From positions 22,265,501 through 22,329,500 of the forward strand of contig CM076144.1 in NCBI GenBank assembly GCA_038025085.1: 64,000 nt of DNA. Reading direction: 5' to 3'. A program made the position numbers and the translations under genes. Shown here piece by piece: positions 11,350-22,739 of this stretch (the stretch's first letter is position 1; every line of letters starts with the position of its first letter). The notes beneath the pieces were generated by a model. It had not been told where the DNA came from. It did no database searches and was given only the letters and a program-made list of their open reading frames with translations. Source of the DNA: Tetragonia tetragonoides. Lineage: Eukaryota; Streptophyta; Magnoliopsida; Caryophyllales; Aizoaceae.

Positions 11350-12800
11350 GTAACTTTCATTCCCTCCTCTTGATTTGGGAAAAGCCTTCAGACAATTCAT
11401 TCTTTCGGTAAAGATCCCATGTCCTCATGTGGAGGAACTCCTCTACCCGGGATCTCATTAAGCCATTCATCACTAAAAAACCTTCACATAAGAACACGTA
11501 AGGGGAAGAATGATTAAAAGTTAGATTAAGGAACTTCAAAATTAAGATAGTGAAAATTATATTGGGTTCAACTCAAGCTATGTGCCAAATAATGAAGTGG
11601 AGTATTAGCTTTGTTCCAACGATTACAAAGAATGGTTAGAAGCACATCGAAGAAAGGAGAAGGGCCACCTAGTGGCTTGTGCTCATATTTACAAATGCCT
11701 CCTTAAGTTTATAAATCATAGTCTCTCACATGTCATAACCCAAATCAAGGGATGCTCTGTCGGGGTCACATGATCTTATCATATCATAAATGGGGTTGGT
11801 AAATGAAAGAATGTGATCCACAGTCCCATCATAGTTCATTTAAAAGCTTTTCCTTAGCAAGGTTAGCTTGCCGACAACGATCTTTCCTATATATCATCCA
11901 TAGTTCACTAGTAACCCTGGCTTGGAGGGCAATCTTAAAGAAGCTCACTCTCCTAAGCATGGCAACAATTGAAACAAAACGAGTTTCGGTCACGACAAGC
12001 AATTTCGAAGGAGAGAAATTAAGAGAAATTGCTAGCCTCATTCCATGATTTATTAATGTAATTCTGTATGAGCAAAGCATCCTTATAAATCTCTTTAATC
12101 CAATTGCATTGTGCATTAACTTCTTCATTGCCAGCCACATTTTTAGGCGTACAAATGTTCTTTATTGAAGGATTGAGGGTATGGGCACAACATCATGTCC
12201 CATATATATGTGGATATCTACCCTCAATGAGTTCCTTAGAAGCCTTACAATTCTTTGCATTATAAGTCAAAACTTGCACCTATTTTCTTGCCCATCATCA
12301 CTTCTGCCATCAAACTGGCAATATATTTTGCATCTTTCACCTCACGAATCAACTGCTTTTACAAACATAGGACTAGCATTAAGACTAGCATCAATAGCAA
12401 TCTTAATGTTATTTAAAGGCTCTTTGTGGGTTCCTCTAACAATCAGTTCGCTAAGTTGACCACCCTTCGCTTAACAAGTGCTTCTAATAGGCTCCAATAA
12501 GTTATCAACATGTTCTTTTTCTTGTTGTAGTAAAGTGGTTATTAGCTTATTATGACCAGGTGGGATATAACCAACAAGATTGTGTTCTACAAGAAAAGTG
12601 TAAGAACTCTCATGTATGGGTTTCTAGCAAGGTTAAAGGTCACACTCTAGTGTAAAACATCCTAGCAATCTCTGCATCCAATTAGTTACTGTTCTCAATA
12701 TCAAAAGCTTCAGAAACGGGGGAGGCTTTGTCAGATTTTCTCTTTTTCACGTTCCCTAAGAACCCACTTTGATGGTGGTGGCATTGAAGGGACACTAGAC
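11350..12800 (-). pseudogene. hAT transposase relic (DUF659 and central domain)
   Basis: Read on the minus strand, the pieces follow the order of a plant hAT transposase: LDAEIARMFYT near 12650, GYIPPGHNKL near 12560, then ITLINHGMRLAISLNFSPSK and TETRFVSIVAMLRR (11829-12140), then LDLGYDM and a Q/RWNK-like WNK..PLH region near 11600. A final frame with REVEF-like text lies at 11357-11539. Many stops and frameshifts are present. It sits between the duplicated segments at 9.8 and 13.0 kb, and I could not see its termini. Confidence 0.7.
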
Positions 12801-12984
12801 TGGGCTAAAGTGGAAGGAGTGACTTTGGTTTGGTAAAGAGGGTCTGTTTTGAGCACAAGATTTCTTATAGGAATTGCATTCATACTCTAGTTTCCTAAAG
12901 GTCTCGGTTTGTAACTTTTAGCACATATAGCAATCACGTGTCCATTCTCTTTCACTAAATGATTACAAACTCTAGTATTTCTAC

Positions 12985-13805
12985 TAATGATTCTGACAAA
13001 TTAATGTCACCTCGAGATATGGTAGTGCATAGTAAAAGGAGAGGTGGGAAAAACTACCTTGACATGACTATATTGTGCACAAGTAAACATATGCTCGAGC
13101 TACTTTTGTGGTCTGAAAAAGCGTCTAGACTGTTGCTTATGCGTTATGACTAGGTGGAAAAGTACAGAGAATACAAAGTCAGCATATGGGAGGGTAATAG
13201 TTTTAGAATCATGTTGGCTAGTGTTATGCCCTATTTGAGGACAATTTCTTATTCACCAAAAATATGCCAATTAAAACCCAGCTTGGACTTTTTAGTATTT
13301 TCTCTGTCAACATATATCACCAATAAGTTTCATTTGTCCATCCCGATTCTCAAATTTAAGGTCTAAGCATAAGTTCACACTTATGTTAAGGATTGGGTGT
13401 TTGAACTTTGAACACAAAGGATAAGTAGTGAAAGAGAATGGTTCAGCAAAAAAGAAAGTAGTGAAAGAGAGCATTTGTGAGTATTTAGTTCTTATTTAGA
13501 CAATAATTTTGGATTTGGTGTTTCCATGGAAAAAAACTAAGACAAGTGCAGGTCATTGGATATTTAGGTCCGTTGAAGACGTACTATATTTGGAACAATG
13601 CAAAGTTCACTGATGACAATTGTACGTTTAGGCCCAATTCTGCTTACTTATTCCTTCCACCCTCTCTCCTCCATTTTCGGTGAATTATAGATTAGCTCGG
13701 AATTGTTCAGCTCAGATTACCATTACCATAACCTAGTTACCTAGCTCAAATTTAGGAGCGACGGCATTCATATATCAGAAAAGAAATATTAACTATTAGA
13801 AACAT
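12985..13805. repeat. Segmental duplication, copy 2
   Basis: This is the partner of 9835-10625 in the same orientation. It differs by many small substitutions and indels, so the duplication is not recent. Its right end runs into a local 102-bp tandem repeat. Confidence 0.75.
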
Positions 13806-13920
13806 GTAAAAGGAGCAATGCCATTACCATAACCTAGTTACCTAGCTCAAATTTAGGAGCGACGACATTCATATATCAGAAAAGAAATATTAACTATTAG
13901 AAACATGTAAAAGGAGCAAT
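13720..13920. repeat. 102-bp tandem duplication
   Basis: The block beginning ccattaccataacctagtt at 13720 repeats from 13822 with about one change (gcgacggcatt versus gcgacgacatt). Near identity shows that it is much younger than the larger duplication containing it. Confidence 0.9.
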
Positions 13921-14341
13921 GATCCGGGGTTATTTTAATAGAAAAGGCGAAATGCTCTAGGCCATTTCTTACTTCCATTTTGATTTATGTAACATGGGCT
14001 CAGCTGGAAGTGTCCTGCATGGTTATGTGTCCTGCATGGTTATGGTTATCTGCAATATTTTGAAATCTTATTATGTTTTTGGCATAAGATGAAGTGTCGA
14101 GTTTCCATAGTGTTAGTGTGTCAAGTAACCATCACGGGTACTCGAGGTGAAATGATGAGTCCAGGTGACATAGGTTTGTATTTTAATAATTTTAATAACA
14201 TCAACAACAGTAATTATGATTATGATGGTGATGATGATGATATGCAATGCGGTCTGACATGAGTCAACTGAAGTAGTTCAGTTTTATGTAGTTCAGTTTT
14301 ATCCTAGTAAATGATTGATTTGTTTATTTGATGATTTGTAG

Positions 14342-14441
14342 GGATATTGCAAACTATTTGTCCCTCCCTCATGTGAAACTGCATTGCACTATGCTTGCTG
14401 AGGATGGAATTAAAGCAGCTGCTAAGGACTATATGGCTTAG
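14342..14441 (+). CDS. ISU: ISU exon 3, C-terminus and stop
   Basis: The acceptor is tttgtag at 14335-14341. Exon 2's AA plus the first G gives K, followed by DIANYLSLPHVKLHCTMLAE and the final AIKAAxKDY-like helix, ending at TAG 14439-14441. It carries the third cluster cysteine (LHC). The next 250 bases are AT-rich and look like 3' UTR and flank; no further exon was seen. Confidence 0.8.
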
Positions 14442-14708
14442 TGGCTGCTCCACAGAAGGTTGATGAGGCTTAAAGATGTGTTGATTAATAATGAGTGTGT
14501 ATTACTTTTATGGTCTTGGAGATTGTTAACTTGTGTGATTTTCAGTATCTCCGTCTTGTAATATCATATTGATAAAGATTATGACTTGTTTGTGGCTCAA
14601 GTATTTATCAATATGGTTTTGTCCGTTTTGAATGGTTTACTGCAGTTCGATTTGTTGAGTAAAGGGCGAGGTAGATCCATTTTGAAGGACTTCAGCTTCG
14701 ATTCAATT
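14442..14708. other. 3' flank of ISU, nothing recognised
   Basis: AT-rich sequence between the ISU stop and the LINE mosaic. It probably includes the 3' UTR, but no polyadenylation site can be assigned with confidence. Confidence 0.4.
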
Positions 14709-15440
14709 CTATACTTTACATAATACCCAACATCCTCTCATATGATACCCAACAATCTTAGCAAGATGATCCGCTTGTTGATTCTCCTCCTTGTAAACAT
14801 GTTCCACTTTGCATTCCTCCAACCTGTTCAGCAGCTTCTTGCATTGCGCAATGATGTTTGTCAACTTTAGTTTTTTGTGGTGCTGGGTTGTTGCTAGCAG
14901 TCTAACAGCAGCGGTAGAGTCTTGTGGAGTTCGATTCGTTTCTATCCTTGTTGTACAACTTGTTGTAGTCCTAGTTTGCACCCCAGAGTTCTGCTTCAAT
15001 GGCTCTTGAGTGACCCAAATGCCGTTGGTAGCTGAGTATCCATTTACCTGTCCAATCATGAAATATACCTACGCAGGCAATCATGATTTTCTCATCCATA
15101 ACAAGAGCAATCAGAATTAAGCCTGAGCCAACCTTTGGGGGGTGGTTTCCAGGTTACTTGGATGTTGGCTTTGGTGCTGGACTTACAGGGAATAGTCCTC
15201 AGGGCAAAATGTTCCCAGGCAGTGGCGAGAATGATTTTTGATAAGATATGTGGTTGAGGATTAGGAGTGCAGAATACCACATTGTTTCTTCCCATTGTGC
15301 CAGATAGTAAAACCAAATGTGATATTTCAAGGGATTCCTGAGGGGTGGGGGCACTACATTTCATATTAGAATCAAGCCAAAGATCCAGATCATCAATGAA
15401 GAAAGTGTCATGTCTGACCCTTGCGTGATTAGTGAGCATA
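14709..15440 (-). mobile_element. LINE fragment: RNase H-like C-terminal part of ORF2
   Basis: Two minus-strand frames (15092-15439, then 14709-15059 after a frameshift) read WKPPPKGWLRLNSDCS, then a central part, then YKEENQQADHLAKI. This is the order of the RNase H domain at the end of plant L1 ORF2, with the acidic residues in LNSDCS and QQADHLA. It may be the end of the minus-strand LINE whose front lies at 16915-19870, with a plus-strand LINE piece in between. Confidence 0.7.
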
Positions 15441-15460
15441 CTGTAAATTTTTATACATAA

Positions 15461-16911
15461 CTCTTCAAAACTGAGAAAGAGCTGTCCTATTGCATTGACT
15501 GCACCACTCCTTCTGATAAGAGTTTTGCTATTGATGGTATCTCCTCTAATGAGGAAATCTTCAAGGGCTTGTTTAGCATGGACTCTCTCAAGTCTCCAGG
15601 GCCTAATGGGCTACATGCTTGTTTTTATAAAAGTCAGTGGAACACCATTGAGGCTGATGTGTATAATTTCATTAGAGACATCTTTGACAAGGGAGTCATA
15701 CTTGAGTAAATTAACCAAACTGTTACATCTCTCATTCCTAAGGTAGAAAATCCTAAAACAATCAAGAGCTTTAGACCTGTAAGTCTTTGTAACACCCTGT
15801 ATAAGATCATCTCTAAAATTATTGTCCATAGAATGAGACTATTTCTTCATGACATCATTTCTCCAAACCAAAGCAGTTTTCTGCCAGGTAGAGGGACTGG
15901 TTGTAATTATATCATTGCCACTGAGATCCTGCATTTTATGAAAAAGAAAAGTGTAAAAAAGGGTTTTTTGCAATAAAGATTGACCTTGAAAAAGCGTACG
16001 ATAGATTGGATTGGAGTTTTATTCATGATTGTATGGTCTTACATGGTTTTGACAGCCAGTCAGTTAAGTTGATCCTTAGTTGTGTGGCTATAACTACTAC
16101 TTCTGTGCTTGTTAATGGTTCCTACACTGAGTCTTTCCATCCCTCGAGGGGAATCAGGCAAGGGGATCCCTTATCCCCCTACATGTTCATTCTGTGTATG
16201 GAAGCCCTCTCTCTTGCTATCCACCAGGCCTGCAAGGATGGTGAGTGGCAGCCTTTCAAAATTAGCAACTACCTAGCTATTTCCCATCTCATGTTCGCAG
16301 ATGACCTCCTACTTTTTGGAGAGGTTAATGAAGGAACCATTGAGGTTGTCTTGTCTACTCTTGACTATTTTTGTGGTGTGTCTTGGCAAAAGATTAACAA
16401 TGATAAGAGTGAAATTTATTTTTTTCTAAACACTGACCAAGCTCAAATTGAGACAGTGGAGCTTGCTCTTAACATGAAAGCCACTGATGACTTAGGGGTC
16501 TACCTAGGCTTCCCTTTGACTACAAAAAGACCTGCTAAGAGACATTTGCGTAACATTGTGGCCGAAATTAAGGGCAAGCTGAGTAACTGGAAGGCAAGAA
16601 ACCTGTCCACAGCTAGCAGGCTTTGCCTGGTTAATGCCTCGTTGAATACCATTCCTAGTTACACTATGCAGTGTACTCATATGCCCATTGCTACTCTTAA
16701 AGTGTTATAAACCCATGTGAATAACTTTCGCTTGGGTGAAAATGACGGTAGGAATAAATTGCATCTGGTTTCCTGGGACAAAGTTACCTTGGCCAAGAGT
16801 GATGGTAAACTTGATTTCAGAGATAATGTTATTATGAGCAAGATTCATATGGCTCGTCAATGTTGGAAAATGTTTATTAATCCTGGGACTTTGCATGCAA
16901 GAGTTACATTA
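15461..16911 (+). mobile_element. LINE fragment: reverse transcriptase of ORF2
   Basis: In order: SLKSPGPNG, LIPKVENPK, FRPVSLCNTLYKIISKII, IKIDLEKAYDRLDW, RGIRQGDPLSPYMFILCMEAL and LMFADDLLLFGE (16290 region), then NKSE and YLGFPL. The catalytic ADD is intact, but there are stops (for example the TGA-type breaks near 15707 and 15976, and TAA at 16708) and no 5' endonuclease or poly(A) tail. It is oriented opposite to both LINE neighbours. The last part reads HLVSWDKVTLAKS and then breaks off at about 16911. Confidence 0.8.
16006..16710 (+). pseudogene. LINE reverse transcriptase, longest open piece
   Basis: A 234-residue frame holds the palm and thumb of the RT: RQGDPLSPY at about residue 47, FADDLL at about 96, then a conserved VYLGFPL stretch. 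A TAA interrupts it at 16708, and homology continues in the next frame to 16911. It is part of the plus-strand fragment 15461-16911. Confidence 0.7.
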
Positions 16912-17129
16912 CAGCATGCTATTGGCCTGAAATCTGCAACTGTACTTGCATTATCAACTTTAGGGACAAGAGCAATTGCAGTGGCATTGATACTTTTAAG
17001 CGATTTCCCAGTCTTGAAGAAGTCTAGGTCAGCATCAATGATATCCCCTCCAATGATCCCCCATGCAGCTTTGAAGAACCCTCCAGTCCTCCACTATACC
17101 CATCAGTGCCCGGGCTTTTAATACTAGGA

Positions 17130-18470
17130 ATGAAGAAGAAAGCTTTTTTAACTTCATCCCTTGTAAATGGAACAATAAGCTTCAACTATTGGCTGATACT
17201 AAGTGCAGGGCCCTTGTTGAAAACTTCAGCATCTACAGGCTCCCTAGAAACTGAGTCACCTAGCATCTCAGAAAAATAAGAGACAAAGTGATCAACAATC
17301 CCATCATGATCATGTATTCGGCTGCCATTTTTGTCAAGAACTGAGGTAATCTGCCCCTTATGTCTCATTTGCTTAATCACTGCATGAAAATATGCAAAAT
17401 TTGGAGTCACCCAGTCTGCTTTACTATGTTGTTGTAGCATTTTCTCAGAGGCTAGGTTGATATCAAAGAAATTTTTCCTTGCTACACTCTCCTGTTGTTG
17501 TAACATGATGTTACTAGGACAGTTGTGCACCTTCTCCTGATCTTCTTTCATCTGCTGCCTAGCTTGCTCAACTTGATCCACAATATTAAAATATTTGGAT
17601 CTGTGAAGCTTCTTCAAAAGAGCTTTGAGCTGTTTCATCTTCTGTGTTAGTACAAACATTTTACACCCAACAATGTCAGTCTGCCATACACTTGCAACAC
17701 TTGGATTGAACTGAGGATCATCAACCCACTTATCACAGAATTTAAATGGTTGTATACTCCTTGTATGAAAAGTGAGAGAGATTGTTGCTGGAGAATGATC
17801 TGAAACATCCTCAGGTAAGAACAAAGCTTGAGAATCAACATATTTTGCATCCAACATCCATTAACAAGCACCCTATCCAGTTTAGACCACACCCTGTCCC
17901 CATCCTGTTGTCTATTGCTCCAAGTATACTTACACCCTAACCATTTAAGGTCCTGCAAAAAGCAAGTATCTATACAGTCCTTTAAATCTCTAATATCTGC
18001 AAATGTCAGAGGGATGCCACCCAGTCTCTCCTCAGGGGAGACCATGCAGTTGAAGTCACCTATGGGATGTTGATGTTACCAGCCAACATCTTGATGTCAT
18101 TCCAGAAAGCTAGCCTATCATTTGCATCATGAAAAGCATAGATGCAAGATACAAAGAATACCTGATTTAAGGCCTTATGAATGACCTTATAGTGCACCAA
18201 TTGAGCAGAGAAGAACTCCACTGTCACCTGATAGATATCCTGCCTCCAGATCACCCAGACCCTACCCAAATGATGATTGTTGTGGTTGATGAAAGATCCC
18301 CAACCCTCACAAACACAAGCATAAACTTCATCAATTTTTTATTTTTTAATTTTTGTTTCCAACAAACAACACAACCCAAAATTATTCCTTCTGCAAAAAA
18401 GAGAAACCTTTTTTTGCTTATTAGGCTAGTTCATGCCCCTTACATTCCATGAGAGCAATCTATCCATGAC
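17130..18470 (-). pseudogene. LINE ORF2 endonuclease and linker, broken
   Basis: The start reads LLSWNVRGMN, the usual beginning of an L1 apurinic endonuclease. It is followed by LLETKI, GDFNCMVSPEERLGG and CKYTWSN, then DVSDHSPATISL, the conserved SDH catalytic motif. The part at 17186-17857 is a 223-residue open linker up to the RT. Stops and shifts separate the pieces at 17186, about 17860 and about 18050-18060. Confidence 0.75.
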
Positions 18471-18479
18471 CATCTGGGA

Positions 18480-19807
18480 GATGGTCAATATTACTTCTCA
18501 TATTTAACACTTCTTCAGCCACTTCAGGATTCTACTTGTTCAAAATATCAAAAGTATTAGCAACATGGACTGGTTGTTCCAGGCGCCCATCCGGAGTCTT
18601 CTTCCTATTATTAGGCTGTACCACCAGCCATTCATCTATAGTAACTGCTGGAGCAACTGGAACAGTGGCATTCTGCGCAGGTTGCACAGGTTGTGCTTGA
18701 CCTGCTTTATCTTGCACAGTTTCCATAGGATTCTTGGGTTGCCACACCTTCTTAGATACTTTCTCTCTGCATTTCTGCTCTTCATGTCCCAAGAGCTTAC
18801 AAAACGAGCACTTCACAGTTTTCCATTCATATTCAATCTCCTGGGATATGAGTCTGTCAGAGGCATTTTCATATTGAACTTCATCAGGGAATTCTCCTTT
18901 GAGCTTGACTTCCACTAAAGCTCTGACATAATCCACCCCATCTTCAACTCTGTGTTTTTGTCAACCATTATAGGTTGCCCTATGAGGTTGCAAATTTTAC
19001 TTATGCCTACTGGACTCCAGTAGCGCACATCAAGATTTGGGAGACGAATCCAAATAGGAACAAAAGTAACATCATCACTCATGCTCTCCAGATTAGTAGC
19101 CCATGGTCTCACAATTAGAGGTTTACTGTCAAAATGGAAGATGCCTGCCTCTAATACCCCATCTCTACCCATAGAAGAATCAAAATGAACAATAGTTAAC
19201 CCATTTTTCATCATAACCACCTTGTCTACCCCATATTTTTCCAGATACGTTGAATAAACGCATTCATTCTCTTAAATGGAGGCTTAACACCCAATACATA
19301 ACAAACTACAAATGTACTCCAATAATCAATGTCTTCTTGAATATCCTCAAGTTCAATTTTACCAATTTTTTGACCCTCGGTTTCAATCGAAGCAATATAT
19401 TGCAGCTTAAAACTAGCAGAACTTAATTTTGAAATATCAAATTCATCCCAGGGAGAAGACTTACTTTGGTCAGGAATTTCAGCATCAGTTTCATCAGCCC
19501 AAGACCTAGATCCCGATCCATGTTATCGATTTCGCAGCACCGTTTTGAGTTCCTCACGCACCTTAGTTCTTGTACTAGCATCCAAAGGACTAATTACTGA
19601 ATTGATAATTCTCATCGCACCATCTAGTTGTTCTTCACTCATATTCTCCAGTTCAAGATTTAGATTACGAGCTACCTTCGTCGCATCTGGGGTCTTCCCA
19701 GACACTCTCAATGATTCCATCGATTCATTGCCATTTCTTCCGCCACGATTTCCATAATTTCTTCCCCTAAACCCAGCTCGATTTCCTCCAACGATGGTGT
19801 AGCTCAC
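18480..19807 (-). pseudogene. LINE ORF1 (DUF4283, zf-CCHC), broken
   Basis: The start at 19807 gives an Arg/Gly-rich N-terminus (RGRNYGNRGGRNG). The DUF4283-like part at 18915-19220 includes VPIWIRLPNLDVRYWS. It is followed at 18532-18936 by the knuckle CSFCKLLGHEEQKC and a Gln/Pro-rich tail. It probably binds element RNA. The pieces are in different frames with stops between them. Confidence 0.7.
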
Positions 19808-20104
19808 ATTAGCAAGGTGCTAACGTGCGCTTAGAGAGAAATCGGGTAGAGAGAGAAACATTCTACGTTAAGTACCAAACAAACTTCAAACTTGAACTTG
19901 TTATAAATTGCTATTTGCTTATAGTGAATTTACTTGTTGGTTTGGCCCGTGGTTTTTTACTCTCCACACTAGAGGGTTTTCCACGTAAAAATCTGGTCTT
20001 CATTTATTTACTGTCATATATTTATTCTGGTTGTTTGATTGTGTAATTTTGGCCGATTGTCTTGTTGTCGATCCTGTGGGTATTTGTCTTGGACCCCAAC
20101 AACT

Positions 20105-20116
20105 GGTATGAGAGCA
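20105..20116 (+). other. Copia primer binding site
   Basis: tggtatgagagc follows the LTR end (ccaaca) by two bases. The canonical site is TGGTATCAGAGC, matching the 3' end of initiator tRNA(Met). Confidence 0.75.
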
Positions 20117-20135
20117 TTGATTATTATTTGTAGAC

Positions 20136-20900
20136 ATGGAGTGTAATCATAATTCCATGGTTAAATTGACATCGACCAATTATTCCAAATCGAGACCAAT
20201 GATGGAAGACTTGTTGTATTGCAAGGATTTATATGACCCGATTGAGGTGGATGAAAAAAATTACTGTTCCAGTTAAACCACAAAAAATGACAGATAAAGA
20301 TTGGGAGAAAATGAAAAGGAAGATCTTGGGTACAATTAGACAGTGGATTGATATTAGCATATTCAATCATGTGTCCCAAGAAACTAACCCATTTGACTTG
20401 TGGAAGAAATCGGAGGGTCTTTATGAGAGTAAGACCGCTCACAACAAAGCTTCTTTGGTTAAGAGGCTGGTAAATCTCAAGTTGAAAAATGGGAAGTCAG
20501 TGTCAGAACACTTTAATGTTTTTCAAGATGTTATTAACAAGTTGACATCTATGAAAATTGTTTTTGATGATGAGTTGCAGGCTTTGTTCATATTGAGTTC
20601 TATGCCAGACAATTGGGAGACACTTGTTTTGTCCATTAGTAACTCAACTCCCAATGGTGTGCTTTCTTTGGATGTGATCAAAGAGAGTATGTTTAATGAA
20701 GAAATTAGAAGGAAGGAGATGGGTATTGATAACTCACAGGCACTTGTAGAGGAAGAAGCAAAAGTAGAGGTCCTCACGAACATGGCAAGTCAAAGCACAG
20801 GTCCAAGTCTAGAGATGGCAAAGAGACCCGTACTTGTCACTACTGCAACAAACCTGGTCATATCTAGAAGTATTGCTTCAAGTTGATAAGAGACAAGAAG
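20136..20900 (+). pseudogene. Copia gag (UBN2 domain and zinc knuckle), frameshifted
   Basis: The ATG at 20136 opens about 45 codons, ending at a TAA near 20273. The homologous frame continues from 20233 with DKDWEKMKRKILGTIRQWID, LWKKSEGLYESK, SLVKRLVNLKLKNGKSVSEH and LSSMPDNWETLV, all typical of UBN2 gag. The knuckle CHYCNKPGHI near 20835 is broken by a stop before its last cysteine. The capsid is therefore not made intact. Confidence 0.75.
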
Positions 20901-22140
20901 CAAGATCACCAGAAAGATGGTGATGACAAGAACACAGCAGCAACCACTACACATGCAGAAGAACCTGTCACCATGGTATGTACAGATGGTGAGTGTCTTC
21001 ACATTGATGATTGTGGTTTTGAGTGGGTTGTTGATTCAGGGGCTTCGTACCACTGTGTACCGAAGCGAGAACATTTCATGAACTACCGAGCTGGAGACTT
21101 TGGTAGAGTGAATATGGGTAATTCGAGTTTTGCGAGAATTGTTGGCATGGGTGATATTCGTGTACAGACAGATGTTGGGTGCACATTGATCTTGAGAGAT
21201 GTACGACATATTCCAGATTTGCGTCTCAATTTATTGTCACCAAGTGTTCTTGATCGAGTGGGATATCGATATTCACTTGGAGGTGGCAAGTGGAAGTTGT
21301 CTAAGAGGTCAATGACAGTGGCTCATGGCGAGATATGTTGCACGCTGTACAAGACACACATGCTTATTTGTTCTAGAGAGATACATGTTGTTATGGAGAA
21401 CATTTCTCCGAACTTATGGCATTGGAGATTGGGGCATGTTAGCGAGCAGGGAATAAAGTTACTTGCTAGTAAGTCTTTTATTCCTGCAGATACTACTATC
21501 TCTCTTGACCCGTGTGATCATTCTCTAGAAGGAAAACAACATCGAGTTTCATTCCCTAAGAATTCTCGCAAGAAGAAAGGGAAGTTAGAGTTGGTACACT
21601 CTGACGTGTGTGGTCCAATGGAGGTGGAATCCCTTGGTGGTAACAGATACTTTGTTACTTTTATTGATGATGTCATACGGAAAAATTGGGTTTATATGCT
21701 GAAAAATGAAAGCCAAGTGTTCGAGATTTTTCAGAAGTTTCATGCCATGGTAGAGAGGAAGACAAACAGAAAACTGAAGCATCTCCGCACTGATAATGGC
21801 GGTGAGTATTCCTCGAATGAGTTCGAGGGTTATTGCTCGGGACATGGTATTTGACATGAGAGGACAGAGCCTGGTACCCCACAACACAATGGTGTTGCTG
21901 AGAAAATGAACATAACCATTGTTGAGAAGGTGAGATGCATGCTGAGAATGGCAAACCTTCCGAAGTCATTTTGGGGTGAAGCGGTTAAAACCTCTTTCTA
22001 CTTGATAAACAGAGCTATCTGTCAATTCCTTTGGGCTTTGATATTCCTGATTGTGTTTGGTTTTGGAAGAATCCTTCTTATGCTCATTTGACAGTGTTTG
22101 GGTGCAAAGCTTTTATGCACGTGCCAAAGGAACAATGATC
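20883..22140 (+). pseudogene. Copia protease, GAG-pre-integrase and integrase, broken
   Basis: The frame 20883-21854 has the protease WVVDSGASYHC at about residue 50, LWHWRLGHVSEQGIKLL (GAG-pre-integrase), and the integrase core HSDVCGPMEVESLGG and LRTDNGGEYSS. A TGA at 21852-21854 interrupts it. The same frame resumes with TEPGTPQHNGVAE and then shifts near 22020. The D and D residues of the DDE triad are visible, and the E lies in the broken part. Confidence 0.75.
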
Positions 22141-22590
22141 TATGCTTGATTCGAAGAGTACTCTTGTGTATTTGTTGGTTACGGTGATGAAGAATTTGGT
22201 TACATGTTGTATGCTCCAGTAAAAGAGAAAGTTGTTAGGAGCAGAGACGTAGTCTTTTATGAGCACGAGATGGCGGGAGGCCTCTTAGCTGCAGGTACAA
22301 CTACTAGTAGTACAAATTTTCCATTTGCTACTGATGTTTCTCTTGTTTCTGTTGATCAACCTATTGTTGAAGAGCATGAGCATGAACTTGTTCATGATGA
22401 GGTAGAAGAAATGCAACCTAGTGGTGATGTGCAGCAAGATGCACATGAGACAGAAGAGGTTTCCGAGCAGGGGGAGCAGTCCACTCCACATGTACATACT
22501 ACCACATAATTGATTTACCATAGCGCAATTCTCATAACACTTCTGTATCAACTAGTATGAAAGATATGTTTGAAGTTGACGCGCCAATTT

Positions 22591-22738
22591 ATTAATATTT
22601 ACCATATCGGTGTCCCTTTGGACTGGTATGATAAATAGGCTTCAATTTTTCACAGCGGTTAGTTATTAACATTTATCATATCGGTCTCTCTTTGGACTGA
22701 TATGATTAATAGGCTAGTATTTTTCACAGCGGTGAGAT
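22591..22738. repeat. 74-bp tandem duplication
   Basis: The block attaa.atttaccatatcgg...tttttcacagcggt occurs twice (22591-22664 and 22665-22738) with about 10 changes. It lies just after the copia breakpoint. Confidence 0.8.
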
Positions 22739-22739
22739 T

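Larger units (their letters stand above)
3213..14441 (+). pseudogene. ISU: Mitochondrial iron-sulfur cluster scaffold ISU/IscU (three exons, nonsense codon in presequence)
   Basis: IscU-type scaffold on which [2Fe-2S] clusters are assembled in the mitochondrial matrix by the NFS1-ISD11-frataxin complex and passed on with HSCA/HSCB. The exons are 3213-3522, 9452-9506 and 14342-14441, with GT-AG borders and phases that join without a gap. All three cluster-ligand cysteines are visible: GAPACGD, FGCAAA and LHCTML. The VKGK, IKNK and LSLPHVKLHC blocks also match the family. A presequence start lies in frame at 3213 (MLRQTWKRMVGFA) but is followed by TAA at 3252-3254. No other ATG lies in frame before the first conserved motif. 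The C-terminus is short (KDYMA). Everything downstream of the stop is open, so this is either a recent pseudogene, an allele with a sequencing error, or a gene with an alternative first exon. The family call is secure; functionality is doubtful. Confidence 0.85.
16915..19870 (-). mobile_element. LINE 5' half: ORF1, endonuclease and start of RT
   Basis: The minus strand carries, from right to left, a short 5' leader, ORF1 with DUF4283 and a CCHC knuckle (19807 to about 18480), an ORF2 endonuclease (about 18470-17190), and the beginning of RT (SPGTDGYS, then ALVPKVDNAS) ending abruptly at 16915 against an oppositely oriented LINE piece. Several frameshifts are present. It is a clear plant L1, inactive. 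Confidence 0.75.
19880..22560 (+). mobile_element. Truncated Ty1/copia retrotransposon (gag, protease, integrase; no RT)
   Basis: A partial 5' LTR ends near 20102 (...ggaccccaaca). The primer binding site tggtatgagagc (20105-20116) is one base off the usual initiator-tRNA(Met) site. Gag, knuckle, protease and integrase follow, then an Asp/Glu-rich linker to about 22560. Reverse transcriptase, RNase H and a 3' LTR are absent, so the element was cut off at its 3' side. Several stops and shifts make it dead. Confidence 0.8.

Noticed and set aside
15461..16911. Simple inversion of the middle of one LINE
   Set aside because: Both the plus and minus RT pieces contain their own start motifs of the RT domain, so the middle piece duplicates rather than replaces that part.
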